A DNA stretch of 20,932 bases from Beroe ovata (GCA_946803715.1 CAMPET010000074.1:13856-34787), one strand, 5' to 3'. Counted from the first letter of the stretch, positions 7,658 to 18,814 are shown. A program made the numbers and translations. The notes: generated by a model from the letters alone, not told the origin.

Positions 7658-10600
7658 CTGAGAACAAGTCAGAATATGAGATGATCTGAAAACTATAATA
7701 ACGCAGCGAAACATATGGCAACTCACCTATAAATGGAGGTAATGACCAGCTGTGAGATGATGTAACCATTTCGATCCCCACACCCATAAACCATGCCTAG
7801 TCTCAGGATGATATACCGTAAACCTGTGGAGTGCGGAGGACTTGTTGATTAAACTTGCTATTATCGCCGTGTTATGACATTTGCAGTAGTAAGTATCACT
7901 ACATGTTTGAGAAATATTACCTGTAATCTTGCTGATCGCTTCCTCTGCCAGCAGTTTACAGCACTCGAAATCGTGTTTTGGATTTGTTTTCCCCTCTTCC
8001 TGTAACAGTGACAGATTCAGCTGACAGCACCTACACTCACCCTCAAGTCTAAATACTTGTTAGTGAGTGTCACTTACCGTGGCACTTTTGCCCGTAGACC
8101 CATAAACTTGTGCTGTCGAGAGTTCAACGTGCAACTTTACCCCGGCATCCCGGGCAAATGTTGCACAGTTCTCGGCAATCTTAGTGATCCTCTCTTCATA
8201 CACTTCTCTTGAGAGCCCTGTGGAGAGACGAATATAAGCCATGACTTGTCACATTACAACACCAAGCAGTTGTAATCTACATGAATGACCCACCTAGTTT
8301 TGTCTCGGCAGCACAGTTGATGCTGTAATCAAAAGTTCGTTCAAGCTCACTGAGTTTCCTGATACCACTTTCTGACAAGAGATTAATCGCTTTGAAGATC
8401 ACCCTCTCATCTTCAAAAGCCGCCTTGTGTGTCTCGTTCATCCACGCCATGGCTGGAGGCATCTGAAACAGTAGTTCGATGTCATCTAGAGTTCTTATCT
8501 GGGGCATTCCTTTCGTGGTTATGAAACATGAGAGAAAAATATGTTATTTTGCATTGCATAGAGCAGGCATGCGCGCTTGCTTAAATTATTAGGATTGATT
8601 ACTCGCGCGCGCGGCGCCATAGTAGGGAAATTGCGCGAGAGTTCAGTTTAAAAGTTATGCGGTGATAGCGACTAAATCGCTGGGACACTTTGGTACGGCA
8701 GAAATGGCGACAATATTGGGCAATTACGTCATAGTCGAGAAAGGGAATCATTGGTGAGTTCATTCATCATGTATACACGTTAGAATGAGGGAGCGCGACT
8801 GTCTGGCGCTAATGGAGCTTTATCCACATATGTTGTTCGTGTTATATTCTGTGTAGTGTGCGAAGACAATAAGTTGCTACGAAATGGCACATTGATCACG
8901 AAGAAAGTGGGGTATGCTATTTTTTACGTGAAGAATGCTTAAATCCCAATACGTCAATGAAATAATACTCCCAATAAACTAGATAAAACCAACTGGGCCC
9001 CTCAGAGTGTGCTCTGAGAGTAATCCCCTGAAAGCCCACCCGGAATGAGATTGAAAGATATAGCTATAGCCATCCATATCTGAGTCGCAGAGAATCACGG
9101 AACTCTTTTTAAGTCGCTTGTTGCGTTATTTTTGTCTCACTGTTGCCTTAATGCTGTGTCATGGTTATCTTATTGCTGTCTTAAAGTTGCGTCATAATTG
9201 TTGTCTTATTGTTGCATTATTGCTGCCTTATTGTTGCATCGACACCGGCACTAGTTGCCCTGTTCTTTGTTCAGTACTCATCCGAGAGAACTTATGGGGA
9301 GAACAGTCAGCCATGCGCCGGCACCCTTTTCCCGAGCCAGGGTAATTCTTCAACCGGCTGTCCGTGTCATCTGACCAACCCGACATGACGTCAGACGATT
9401 TTCTGAGCAGTCGAAGTTCCTTGTCCCTGATGATGTCCTTAATCAAATCTTTTTCAAGTCTCAGCGATATCCTGCCAGATTTGTCCGCTGTTCCCCTATC
9501 AACTTCTTCAACTCATCGGTGATTTTCTCAAACTTTAAACCTGAGACCTCTATTACAAAGGGAATCCCACCACTTTCTGATTTCTTCCAATGTCCTTGTA
9601 AAGTTGTAACATTATTCGAGTGAATGCTATGTGAGCACTCACCTCTTCCCGCTTCCATGACTGAGATAGGCGAAGCTGTATCTCCTTTGCTTCGTCCATG
9701 ATACCTTGTAGATCACATTTACCCCATTCGTTGAGCCGTGCTGCCAAATATCTTGCATTGTTCTTGGTTTTTGAGTTAGCAGATGGTTTCTGTAGCATGA
9801 GAAGGATGAAGACATGCAGCATGGAGAGTGACAATCCTGCCGTGTAAGGTCCGTGGACAGGTAGATTTGTCTTTGATGGAGTGAATTCCAGCTTTGCTCC
9901 GTGGTAAGAGATACAAGTTCTTCCACCAATTTTTGATCTCCATATAACCCCCCTTGATCACCTGCTCAATCACTTTCTCACCCTTATTTTCACCCCACTT
10001 CAACTGATACCTGTCATCTGCTTTACATCCTATACAGTATACACGGGCATGAATCTGGCTGGAACTCAGCTTTCCATATTCCTGGTTTGTAAGGAGTAAA
10101 CAGTGAAACTAGACCTGGCACACGTCACACATGAGTCCCTGAACATCGTCTGGTACATCACACTTGCATACAATTCACTTTCTCAGTAACATAGACTGTG
10201 ATAGTGAGTGAAACACTGGTCTGACCGGAGTTGTAACAAATGAATCCAAGGATCGACCGGGGTCCCGGTCAAAATCCCGGTCCCGGTCAAAATCATGAAA
10301 ATGTACCGGGATTGCTACCGGGATTTCTCATTTAATTTTTGAAATTTTTTCGTGGCTTTTTTCAATTCCTCTTTTAGTTTGTCGAAATTTTTGAATTTTT
10401 TTTTCGTGAAATTTTTTCAAATAAAATGAGTTGTAAATTTCTCTCAATTACCCTATTGTTCCATGCCCGATTATTACACTGTAATTATTACATTGTAATT
10501 TATCCAAAAAAAATATTTTTTTGGCCGTGTCGTTCCATGCCCATATATATCACTGTTATTATTATTTTTGGCCATCTTGTTCCATGCCCATATATATCAC

Positions 10601-11687
10601 TGCTATCAAGGATGCTTTGTTCCAATTGAATACAATGAATGTGAGTGTAATGAATGTACGTGTAATATACAATGTATGTGTCCTGAAAACAACAATATCA
10701 ATCACCTTGCTGGTGAGTTGCTGGTCAGATAGTGAATTGTGGTGTGATAGGTAGTGGGCTTGCGTTCAAGTGCGAAAAAAATGAAAAAACCACCGAAAGG
10801 AATCGAACCCAAGTTATTGGTAACAGTGGCAAGGGCCTACACCACAATAATATCATAGTCAGGCAAAAGGGTCATAAGATTTGTAATTGTGTCCATTGTG
10901 TCCATCAATAAGAAAACGTCTAATGGACGNCTCAGTACTCACTATTGTAACAACAGCACACGGACGCACTGAAGGTGAACTGGACAGAGTGGACACAAAG
11001 AGAACATAGACACAAACACAAACACACACGCACAAATACGGACACACATACTCACACAAACACACAAACACACACACCCAAACACACCCAAACGCACACA
11101 CAAGCACATACACACATATATACACAATACACATACACGCACACATACACACACACACACACACANCACACACACACACACACACACACACACACCGTGG
11201 GTGACACACCGATGTACCCATTGAAACGAGTGTCTTCCTGACTTAGGAATAATCGACGCGACTTTCAAGTTTTAATATAGCTATACTCGAGCGAGGGAGA
11301 GAACGCAGTAATACAGAGAAAATGTGTGCAATATTGCCTTATAAATAAAGGCTATCATTTCATTTCGGTTTGCTGCGAACAGGGAATCTCGGAATATTTG
11401 TGTCTCTGTGAGGCACATCATACACCACTATTATATTAATTGATTAATCCAGGTTATGAAATAGTCAATGACTACAGTTAAGTCCAAACATTTGATAGGT
11501 ATTATAAATATACTATATCAAAAACATACTTCATGAAAAGATATATTTCAGAAAAGAAACATGATTTGATTGGCACATGTACCTTGTCGACAACGACGAT
11601 GGAGTTAACGGGATCAGCATCCAGAAGATGGGCAACCAGGTTCCGCCCAATGAAACCACACCCTCCGAATATAAGGTAAGAAGCCAT
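7159..11687 (-). CDS. Atypical extended SDR / NAD(P)-dependent epimerase-dehydratase-like protein, 362 aa, six exons
   Basis: Predicted Rossmann-fold NAD(P)-binding protein of the extended short-chain dehydrogenase type, which groups with sugar-nucleotide epimerases and 3-beta-HSD-like enzymes. The substrate cannot be told from sequence. Joining 11687-11583, 8462-8294, 8217-8078, 7999-7921, 7823-7727 and 7657-7159 gives 1089 nt, 362 residues plus stop, with all phases matching. Landmarks are YLIFGGCGFIGRNLV (residues 4-18, dinucleotide-binding glycine motif), VVVD (31-34, end of strand 2), NCAAETKLG (84-92), STAQVYG (125-131), LRYIILRLGMVYG (166-178) and MNTVHV-type FVNTVHVTD in exon 6. The usual catalytic YxxxK position reads FECCK (149-153), so Tyr appears replaced by Phe. 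No signal peptide or membrane segment is obvious. Introns 2-5 are 69-97 bp, while intron 1 is 3.1 kb and repeat-filled. Confidence 0.85.
7727..7823 (-). CDS. SDR coding exon 5
   Basis: The acceptor CTCCACAG joins in phase 1 and encodes LRYIILRLGMVYGCGDRNG and YIISQLVITSIY. The donor is GTGAGT, phase 2. The RLGMVYG(C)GD block is a conserved extended-SDR feature. Confidence 0.88.
7921..7999 (-). CDS. SDR coding exon 4 (FxxxK)
   Basis: The acceptor GTTACAG is followed by EEGKTNPKHDFECCKLLAEE and AISKIT. The donor is GTAATA, phase 1. An alternative in-frame acceptor (CTGTCAG, 21 nt earlier) would add LNLSLLQ. The shorter form is preferred because it keeps a normal spacing between STAQVYG and the FECCK helix. 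The intron before it is only 78 bp. Confidence 0.82.
8078..8217 (-). CDS. SDR coding exon 3 (STAQVYG)
   Basis: The acceptor CTCCACAG joins in phase 1 to give G-LSREVYEERI and ends ELSTAQVYGSTGKSAT before GTAAGT. Residues 93-138. The STAQVYG block supplies the Ser/Thr that is usually part of the SDR active site. Confidence 0.88.
8294..8462 (-). CDS. SDR coding exon 2
   Basis: The acceptor ACTGTTTCAG is followed directly by MPPAMAWMNETHKAAFEDER and ends SINCAAETKL plus one base. It joins exon 1 in phase 0 to read VVVDKMPPAM. The donor is GTGGGT. Residues 36-91. Confidence 0.88.
9118..9240 (+). repeat. Degenerate T/G-rich minisatellite
   Basis: Repeated variants of TTGTTGCNTTATTGC/TGTCTTA, with a loose period near 12 bp. 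The open frame across it is a by-product of the repeat. Confidence 0.6.
9553..9834 (-). mobile_element. Decayed non-LTR retrotransposon (LINE) fragment
   Basis: The minus-strand reading contains LLMLQKPSANSKTKNNARYL, then AARLNEWGKCDLQGIMDEAK and EIQLRL. This LLQKP-(S)-SK-K-----L--RL--W--GD pattern is familiar from open frames of invertebrate non-LTR elements that lie before the reverse-transcriptase domain. The frame shifts at the left and right margins, and related-looking segments continue in other frames to about 9461 and 10003. There is no reverse-transcriptase core. It is a dead fragment inside SDR intron 1. The family call is from memory of the pattern, so confidence is moderate. Confidence 0.5.
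10255..10325 (+). repeat. CCGGTCAAAATC / ACCGGGATT short repeats
   Basis: CCCGGTCAAAATC occurs twice (about 10265 and 10281), followed by two ACCGGGATT units. It is a small degenerate tandem repeat with no other function visible. Confidence 0.7.
10458..10602 (+). repeat. 47-bp period repeat
   Basis: The 24-base block starting GTTCCATGCCCATATATATC is identical at 10532-10555 and 10579-10602, and a diverged copy starts at 10458. TTTTTGGCC precedes both identical copies. Frames running through it are repeat-derived. Confidence 0.85.
10790..10860 (-). repeat. Possible tRNA-like / SINE remnant
   Basis: The minus strand reads GGGTTCGATTCC at about 10809-10820, a good match to the RNA polymerase III B box (GGTTCGANTCC). 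The surrounding T stem pairs only in its inner three positions and no cloverleaf can be drawn, so this is not an intact tRNA. A tRNA-derived SINE fragment or chance is equally possible. Confidence 0.3.
10930..10930. other. Single N
   Basis: An ambiguous base in SDR intron 1, just before the CA-rich tract. Confidence 0.9.
11000..11194. repeat. CA-rich microsatellite with an N
   Basis: Long impure (CA)n with interspersed CACAAA, CACACG and CATATA variants, becoming pure around 11140-11194 and interrupted by an N at 11166. The overlapping long open frames on both strands (Thr/His-rich or Cys/Val-rich) are microsatellite translations and not genes. Confidence 0.92.
11583..11687 (-). CDS. SDR coding exon 1 (dinucleotide-binding motif)
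   Basis: 35 codons from MASYLIFGGCGFIGRN to IVVVDK, ending phase 0 before GTACAT. The frame is open upstream to a Met at 11885. The Met at 11687 is preferred because it places the glycine motif at residues 8-14, as is normal for this family. The upstream extension is low-complexity and looks like untranslated sequence. Confidence 0.85.
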
Positions 11688-12990
11688 TCTATGTGAGATC
11701 GAAGCCGTTAGTTCATGTTGAGAAGTGTGGCAGAAGCATGATAGCATACTCCTATGATGTTTCCCGACATAAGTAGTTCCTAATAAGTTGCAAATCAACT
11801 GTATATGTGGATATAAGAGGGTGAAACTGAAGAAGTCGTTACTGAGACGGGAATCAAAGTGGACAGTGGGGCGTGACTGGAGCAAATACAGGCACCATAT
11901 GGCATGGTATGCTGTAATTTCATAGGTCTATGCGTTTATGAAATTCATGCAAAGAAACCTGCAACTAAGGACCCTGAAAGAGAATGCAATGGCCTGATGA
12001 TAGAGCGGAGGTTACTTATCTCAGTTTAGCTGATATCATTCAAGTATTTGAAAGTAGCAGAGTATAAAGAGGTATGATATCAGCAGGGGCAGTATCACCA
12101 GAAGTGTGAAATCTGCAGTTGAGTCGCCCTTTACCATCAACTCAATGTTCATATTAAACAGATCAGTTTATATGGATGTGACTATACCTACCTACTGAAA
12201 GTAACATGCAGTATACTGAAAACTGAAACTTCTGAGATTGAATATCATCATAACAACTGTTGAGCATTCTCTATACCTATATGTCAATTATAATATCCAT
12301 CATTCCTGTGATTGGAAACTTTAAAGATAAAGAGATTTTTGTAGAGATTTTTCTACTCTCTGAAAGTTATACCAGATAATCATATCATTTTCAACAAAAA
12401 TGAGATTTTCAAAGTGACCCAGACTAGAAATTGGGGACTTTGGACTGCTCTCTTTTATCACTTAAAAATGAAAAATAAAATAAATAGATAAAAGGATAAT
12501 GGTATTTAACCATCATGATTCTCTAAAACTGATTGATTTTGGATATTGTTTTGGCGACAAAGTAATGAAACTGAATTTTAATAACTGAATCTGGATTTTG
12601 ATTACTTGACATCAGGAATATTTTCAGAATACAATTCCATTTCCAACCTCAAATCTGATTATAATAAGTAGTGTTAATAAGTTTTACACTTAAGTTTTTC
12701 CAGCCTTTTGCTGTAGGGAAGTTTGCCTACAGTGGCATATAGATTATGGATATGGACAATGGAAATTCTCAATAGAATAGAACATAAGAATTAAAAAAGC
12801 ACCTGCATATTGTGCACCCTTAGAACAACCGTTGTTGGATTCACAACTGAAAAACATGTTCGAATTTGTCAATATTTGTATCAGCTAAATTTAACATAAT
12901 TAGATCAGACTTCTAACAACTGCAAGTTATCAATTTGAAAAGAATACTTCGCGTTGCATTGTCAGATCATTGTTTGGCGATGCTAGACCG
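11688..12990. other. Upstream region of the SDR gene
   Basis: AT-rich, with no conserved coding block on either strand. It is the left part of the 3.4-kb region between the divergently oriented SDR and Runx genes, so it should contain the SDR promoter. No convincing TATA box or initiator could be fixed. Confidence 0.55.
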
Positions 12991-12995
12991 CTAAT

Positions 12996-13058
12996 GCAAG
13001 CCGCGAAGCGGCTTGCGTCAGCAAGCCGCTGTCTGAGAAGCAAGCCTCTGTCTGAGAA
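12996..13058 (+). repeat. Hairpin GCAAGCCGC-GAA-GCGGCTTGC plus 19-bp tandem pair
   Basis: A perfect 9-bp stem with a 3-base loop (12996-13016) is followed by two 19-bp units, GCAAGCCGCTGTCTGAGAA (13021-13039) and its one-mismatch copy (13040-13058). The unit begins with the same GCAAGCCGC as the hairpin arm, so the hairpin and the tandem repeat probably share an origin. Confidence 0.85.
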
Positions 13059-13117
13059 TAAGTTTGAGCCGCGCGCGCGCAAAACGAAATAATTCTCGAC
13101 AGGGTCTATCATCGATC

Positions 13118-13242
13118 GACAATCAGATCACATCTGTTTCTCGCGCCCGCGCGCTTTCACCGAAGGCCAAGGCCAAAACTGTTTCGGCCTTCGATGAAGG
13201 CGCGCGCGCACGAGAAACAGCTATCAGGTAGCATTTGACAAA
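13118..13242 (+). mobile_element. CG-rich hairpin MITE (diverged ends)
   Basis: The internal arms CTGTTTCTCGCGC and GCGCGCGCACGAGAAACAG pair, with a GGCCTTCGATGAAGGCGCG centre as in the element at 6223-6320. The right end reads (in reverse) TTGTCAAATGCTACCTGATA, close to the family TIR. The left end (GACAATCAGATCACAT) is degraded. Ends are approximate. Confidence 0.7.
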
Positions 13243-13270
13243 TTAAATAGTGGATAGGCACTGATTTCAG

Positions 13271-13388
13271 TTGCCAGATATTATTTGTCCGCTTGCGCGC
13301 GCCTTCATCAAAGATCGAAGCAGTTTCGGCCTTCGATGAAGGCGCGTGCGCCGCGACCAACAAACAGCGGACAGATAATATCTGGCAA
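13271..13388 (+). mobile_element. 118-bp hairpin MITE with 22-bp TIRs
   Basis: TTGCCAGATATTATTTGTCC-GC and the reverse complement of 13367-13388 agree at 21 of 22 positions. Flanking octamers GATTTCAG (13263-13270) and GATTTCTG (13389-13396) agree at 7 of 8, consistent with an 8-bp target duplication. The interior shares the CCTTCATC/CTTCGATGAAGGCGCG core with its neighbours, but the outer TIR differs from the TTGTCAGATTTTA type. It is thus a related subfamily. Confidence 0.85.
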
Positions 13389-13389
13389 G

Positions 13390-13475
13390 ATTTCTGCGCG
13401 CCGCTTCGTGGCTCGCGAAATGATCTCAGGCGCGCGCGAGAGACAGAGTTCGGATGATTTAAAATCTGACGATTC
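13390..13475 (+). mobile_element. Degraded CG-rich hairpin MITE remnant
   Basis: TGCGCGCCGCTTCGTGGCTCGCG on the left, and GGCGCGCGCGAGAGACAGAG followed by GATTTAAAATCTGACG on the right, resemble the core and right end of the same family. There are no intact TIRs. Together with the two elements to its left it makes a run of adjoining hairpins. Confidence 0.5.
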
Positions 13476-13695
13476 TTGCACACATTGAACGTTGTAAAAA
13501 TAAAATGAAATACAGTACGTGCAGCGCGCGGAGTATTTGCTCACGATCATATCAGTTGTCAGTGAACACGTAGCGCGCGCAGATACAAAAATAATTCAAT
13601 TGAGATTCCACCCCATTGCCAGCGACTAAATTTCGCTAATCAGGCTAGGCCGGTATTGGGTACATTTGCACTTTAAATTTATTGCTCACTAAAAT

Positions 13696-13755
13696 AATTA
13701 GAAACTTTAGCGCACGTGCAATTGGCAATGCAAATGCGACGACAGGTTTCTAATT
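13696..13755 (+). promoter_or_regulatory. Inverted repeat enclosing E-box and POU octamer motifs
   Basis: AATTAGAAAC (13696-13705) and GTTTCTAATT (13746-13755) are perfect inverted 10-mers. Between them lie CACGTG (13713-13718) and ATGCAAAT (13728-13735). These match bHLH and POU-homeodomain consensus sites. Regulatory use is an inference from motif matches 1.4 kb upstream of the Runx start codon. Confidence 0.35.
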
Positions 13756-14064
13756 CTGGGCAATCTAAAACCAGTGATTGCATTGATGTTTTTGACCTTT
13801 GTTGGAAAGTTGGCTATTGGGCAGTGCATGCAAAAATTAATAGAAACCGAGGTTGAATTACATTTGGCAATATTAATGGCCCTCGAAAAGGGCGAAAAAG
13901 TTCTCATAAAACATACATATATGTGTGAGTGCATTTCAGCACTGCACACCGGATATACTTACATTTTCTTTGTATTTGAGAGATAGTTAGTCAATTCTGT
14001 TTTGACCTTGTTTACAAATGAAAATATTTCATATGTAAATAGAGTCAAAAGAGGATATTTTGTT

Positions 14065-14120
14065 CAAGATGAAATTCACATTGTCCTTGATCAATCAAGG
14101 ACAATATGATTTTCATTCTG
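14065..14120 (+). repeat. 27-bp-arm palindrome
   Basis: The arms 14065-14091 and 14094-14120 are complementary at 23 of 27 positions, with a 2-base centre. The inner 12 bp (ATTGTCCTTGAT / ATCAAGGACAAT) are perfect. The loop is too tight for a normal pre-miRNA. It is more likely a cruciform-prone palindrome or a tiny MITE relic. Confidence 0.8.
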
Positions 14121-15135
14121 AACTAGAGAATTCAGAACTTGAGAAATTCAGAACTTGAGAAATTAAAGTTGGGTCCTTTAAACTGTGACAGAAGTTGATA
14201 GCCTAATCACATTGATTCAGTTATCAGTAGTCCAGTGAGATTGCACTTGATAGTCCGTTCTTCCACCTTGTCTCTCACATAAAGACTAGCTTGTACAACA
14301 TCTATACATTGTAGGCACCTGTTGTCAAACACAACGAAACATTTCACTCCAAGGGGACATTTAATGACGCCTGATGCAATATGCATGGGTCATGCAGTTT
14401 CTTATGGACGAAGTCGAGTATTTGGAGGATCTAATAGAAGTGTGAGGGTTCAATTTGATAATGAGATATTATACATGTACTAACTAATACATTTTCAATT
14501 CAATACACATTCAATTCAAATTTCAATTCAATTTAATTCCTTACAACATGAGCAGTTATGAGCCAGCATGCTCACTAAGCATGAAACATGGCAAACTTGG
14601 ATGCATCTCAGTTACTAGAAAGCCTTGAACAATTAACTTGATGATAAATATAAATCATCTATATTTCCTGGTCTATGAATCCTCTTCATTTTGAAGGACT
14701 CCTTTGAATCTATAAGCTATTCATCACAATCACATACTATTTTCGATTGCACTCAAGAATGATAAGCTCATCAAAGAATTTTTTTGCCCTGGGCAGTTAT
14801 CTCGATGCATAATCCTTTGAATAATAGCATGAAGCAATGTCTATCAAGTAGCCTGTCTATCTGTCAAGATCATTGTCTCATTTGACATGCATGAAGAGAC
14901 TGATGAGCATCACTGAGTTAATTAGTCTATGCTGAATTAATCCTTGCAGGGACCAGCTGTTTTAGCATGCTTGGTGAAAAACAAATTACAGCAGCCTTTT
15001 CTTCATGATAATTCTCCAATAATGTAACTGGTAACATGCACTGTAAACAAAAGCGTCACCTTCACATCACCTCATTGTCAATAGTATGATTTTCATGTTG
15101 CATTTGTTGAAATAACAAATCTTGGTAGATTTGAT

Positions 15136-17410
<2,275 letters not shown>

Positions 17411-17828
17411 ATAATAAGGGCAGTTCTGTTGCTATTTCCGATAGTAAATTCCCTAATTGGGTTATGTTAGGTCACAAGCTGCAAAATTCCCAGAAACATA
17501 GGAATCGTATTATAATTGTCCCAATGTTTCAAATACCGGCAACTGCCCATCAGATAATGAGATAACCGACTTACTAATTATCTAGTTAATGAGCCCTGCA
17601 GCTTGGAGCCTCAACACTTCTGCATGTCAGCTTTCTGTCATTGTGCAGAGCATACGAACAAACACACAAACGAATAGGATAAATGGAAAGTGTGGTCTAG
17701 TTATGTATCTAAATGTGTATCTAAGTTAGCTTGATTTGCATCTACGCATACTAACCGCACACTGTTATATCGGTTAACAATGTGTGTGTGGGTCAACTGA
17801 ATATTTGCTTGTCACTGATTGACAATGT
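17411..17828. other. Downstream of Runx exon 4
   Basis: There is no clear exon. A plausible acceptor (TTTCTGTCATTGTGCAG, ending 17648) could join exon 4 in frame to a nine-residue tail ending at a TAG at 17675-17677. With no family support I treat it only as an alternative terminus. TGTGGTC at 17690 resembles a RUNX site. Confidence 0.35.
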
Positions 17829-17891
17829 CACTTCTTGTCATGACTACTAGTCATGACAAGAAGTGTGTGACTAGTCATTGACTAGTCACAC
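17829..17891 (+). repeat. Two abutting perfect palindromes
   Basis: Palindrome A has 18-bp arms (17829-17846 and 17848-17865) around a single C. Palindrome B has 13-bp arms (17865-17877 and 17879-17891) around a single T. They share base 17865. Both contain TGACTAGTCA-like cores (GACTAGTCA, TAGTCATGAC). Each could extrude as a cruciform or act as a symmetrical protein site. Confidence 0.92.
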
Positions 17892-18535
17892 CTTTTCAAG
17901 AAATTATTGAGACTGATTGATCACATCATTCATACTTCATGAAAACATGTGCCCTGCTTGAGGTTTGGCTGCTGGGAAAAGTAGTAATTGAGTTTTGAGC
18001 TGGGAGCCCTGATTCAAGGAGCTAGCAACGAATCATCCTGAATATTTGCTCTAATTTGGTTATGTTTGCTGCGACTCGGAGCGGTCCCTTTGAATTATGA
18101 TCCTAGGAATTCCACGGCTATCATAGATACATTGTTTGGATAGCAGTGTGCGGGCTAAGGCGTGTAACTTGCCCTGTGCTTAGCGAATAGCGACTCATGA
18201 GTTGTCAGTGAGCGTGTCTTCCACGTCGGGAAAGTTATTATCCAGGGACAATTAGTGATTGATCACTTTAATAATTTGTTGAGACGGCATTTTGATCATG
18301 GAGCATACCAATATACGAAATCTTATTATCAAAGTCCAACAATTGCTTATTGCAACCTATAATTATTGTAGTACTAGTCTTGGAAATACTATGACTGAAC
18401 AGCCTACTATATAGCCCGATGATTGAGTTATATACAGTTTTATGCAACAGTAGCTTTGCATAAATTATTGAATAGCTCCCAACAACAAGAACAACAAGTC
18501 GACAAAAACACAGTGGCGTGTCGAGTAACGAGACT
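17892..18535. other. No recognisable gene
   Basis: AT-rich sequence with no family-like reading frame. It lies between the palindromes and an AC microsatellite. Confidence 0.5.
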
Positions 18536-18539
18536 GCAG

Positions 18540-18558
18540 AACACACACACACACACAC
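18540..18558. repeat. (AC)n microsatellite
   Basis: A pure AC run followed by CCATATATATGTGTGG. The long minus-strand frame across it (18268-18810) has no family features and includes the microsatellite translation. TGTGGTT at 18570-18576 matches a RUNX site by sequence only. Confidence 0.85.
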
Positions 18559-18773
18559 CCATATATATGTGTGGTTAAAGCCGTGTTTATTAAACACTTC
18601 ACCCCTGAAGTTGTTGGTGGAAGTGCGCGCGTCACACACACACAAACTCTCTGCCAAACCACGGCATGATTGCCGTAGCACACAGGATCGGTCAGCCGCA
18701 ACGAGAGATGTTAACACGACCACATCAAAGCTTGGCCGCGAGTACGCCGCTGCTTGACTACGCCGCGAGAGTT

Positions 18774-18779
18774 TATAAA
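18774..18779 (+). promoter_or_regulatory. Candidate TATA box
   Basis: TATAAA in a locally CG-richer context (GCCGCGAGAGTTTATAAAGG). It could be the core promoter of a plus-strand transcript to the right, but no coding exon follows in the window. A second TATAAA lies at 19183. Weak evidence. Confidence 0.2.
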
Positions 18780-18814
18780 GGAGCAAACACGGCATAAGCG
18801 AGATACACACTTTG

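Larger units (their letters stand above)
8463..11582 (-). other. SDR intron 1 (3.1 kb)
   Basis: Donor GT at 11582-11581 and acceptor AG at 8464-8463. This one intron is about thirty times the length of the gene's others. It contains a CG-rich patch (8566-8640), a TTGTTGC-type minisatellite, a LINE fragment, several short tandem repeats and a CA tract with an N. The expansion is best explained by repeat insertion. Confidence 0.75.
13476..15135. other. Runx 5' flank, no gene seen
   Basis: No conserved coding block. It contains an inverted repeat with octamer and E-box motifs (13696-13755), a 27-bp-arm imperfect palindrome (14065-14120), a doubled (A)ATTCAGAACTTGAGA unit (14129-14160) and TTCAAT-rich repeats (14491-14537). 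The Runx promoter and 5' UTR should lie here. An in-frame stop at 15082-15084 supports the start at 15136. Confidence 0.55.

Noticed and set aside
10790-10860. Intact tRNA gene on the minus strand
   Set aside because: Only the B-box-like GGGTTCGATTCC is good. The T stem, anticodon arm and acceptor do not pair.
10859-11268. Long open frames on both strands (Thr/His-rich and Cys/Val-rich proteins of 88-120 residues)
   Set aside because: They are translations of a CA microsatellite that is open in several frames, and they cross an N.
13157-13550. Overlapping open frames of 67-108 residues on both strands
   Set aside because: They arise from CG-rich hairpin elements, which lack stops in several frames, and contain palindromic low-complexity sequence.
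13774-13986. 70-residue plus-strand frame upstream of Runx
   Set aside because: No conserved motif and no splice signal linking it to Runx. The true Runx frame has an upstream stop at 15082.
14065-14120. miRNA precursor
   Set aside because: Only two bases separate the arms, too few for a normal pre-miRNA loop.
18268-18810. 180-residue minus-strand open frame, the longest in the window
   Set aside because: No recognisable domain. It includes an AC microsatellite translated as VCVCVC, and overlapping frames on both strands are equally open.
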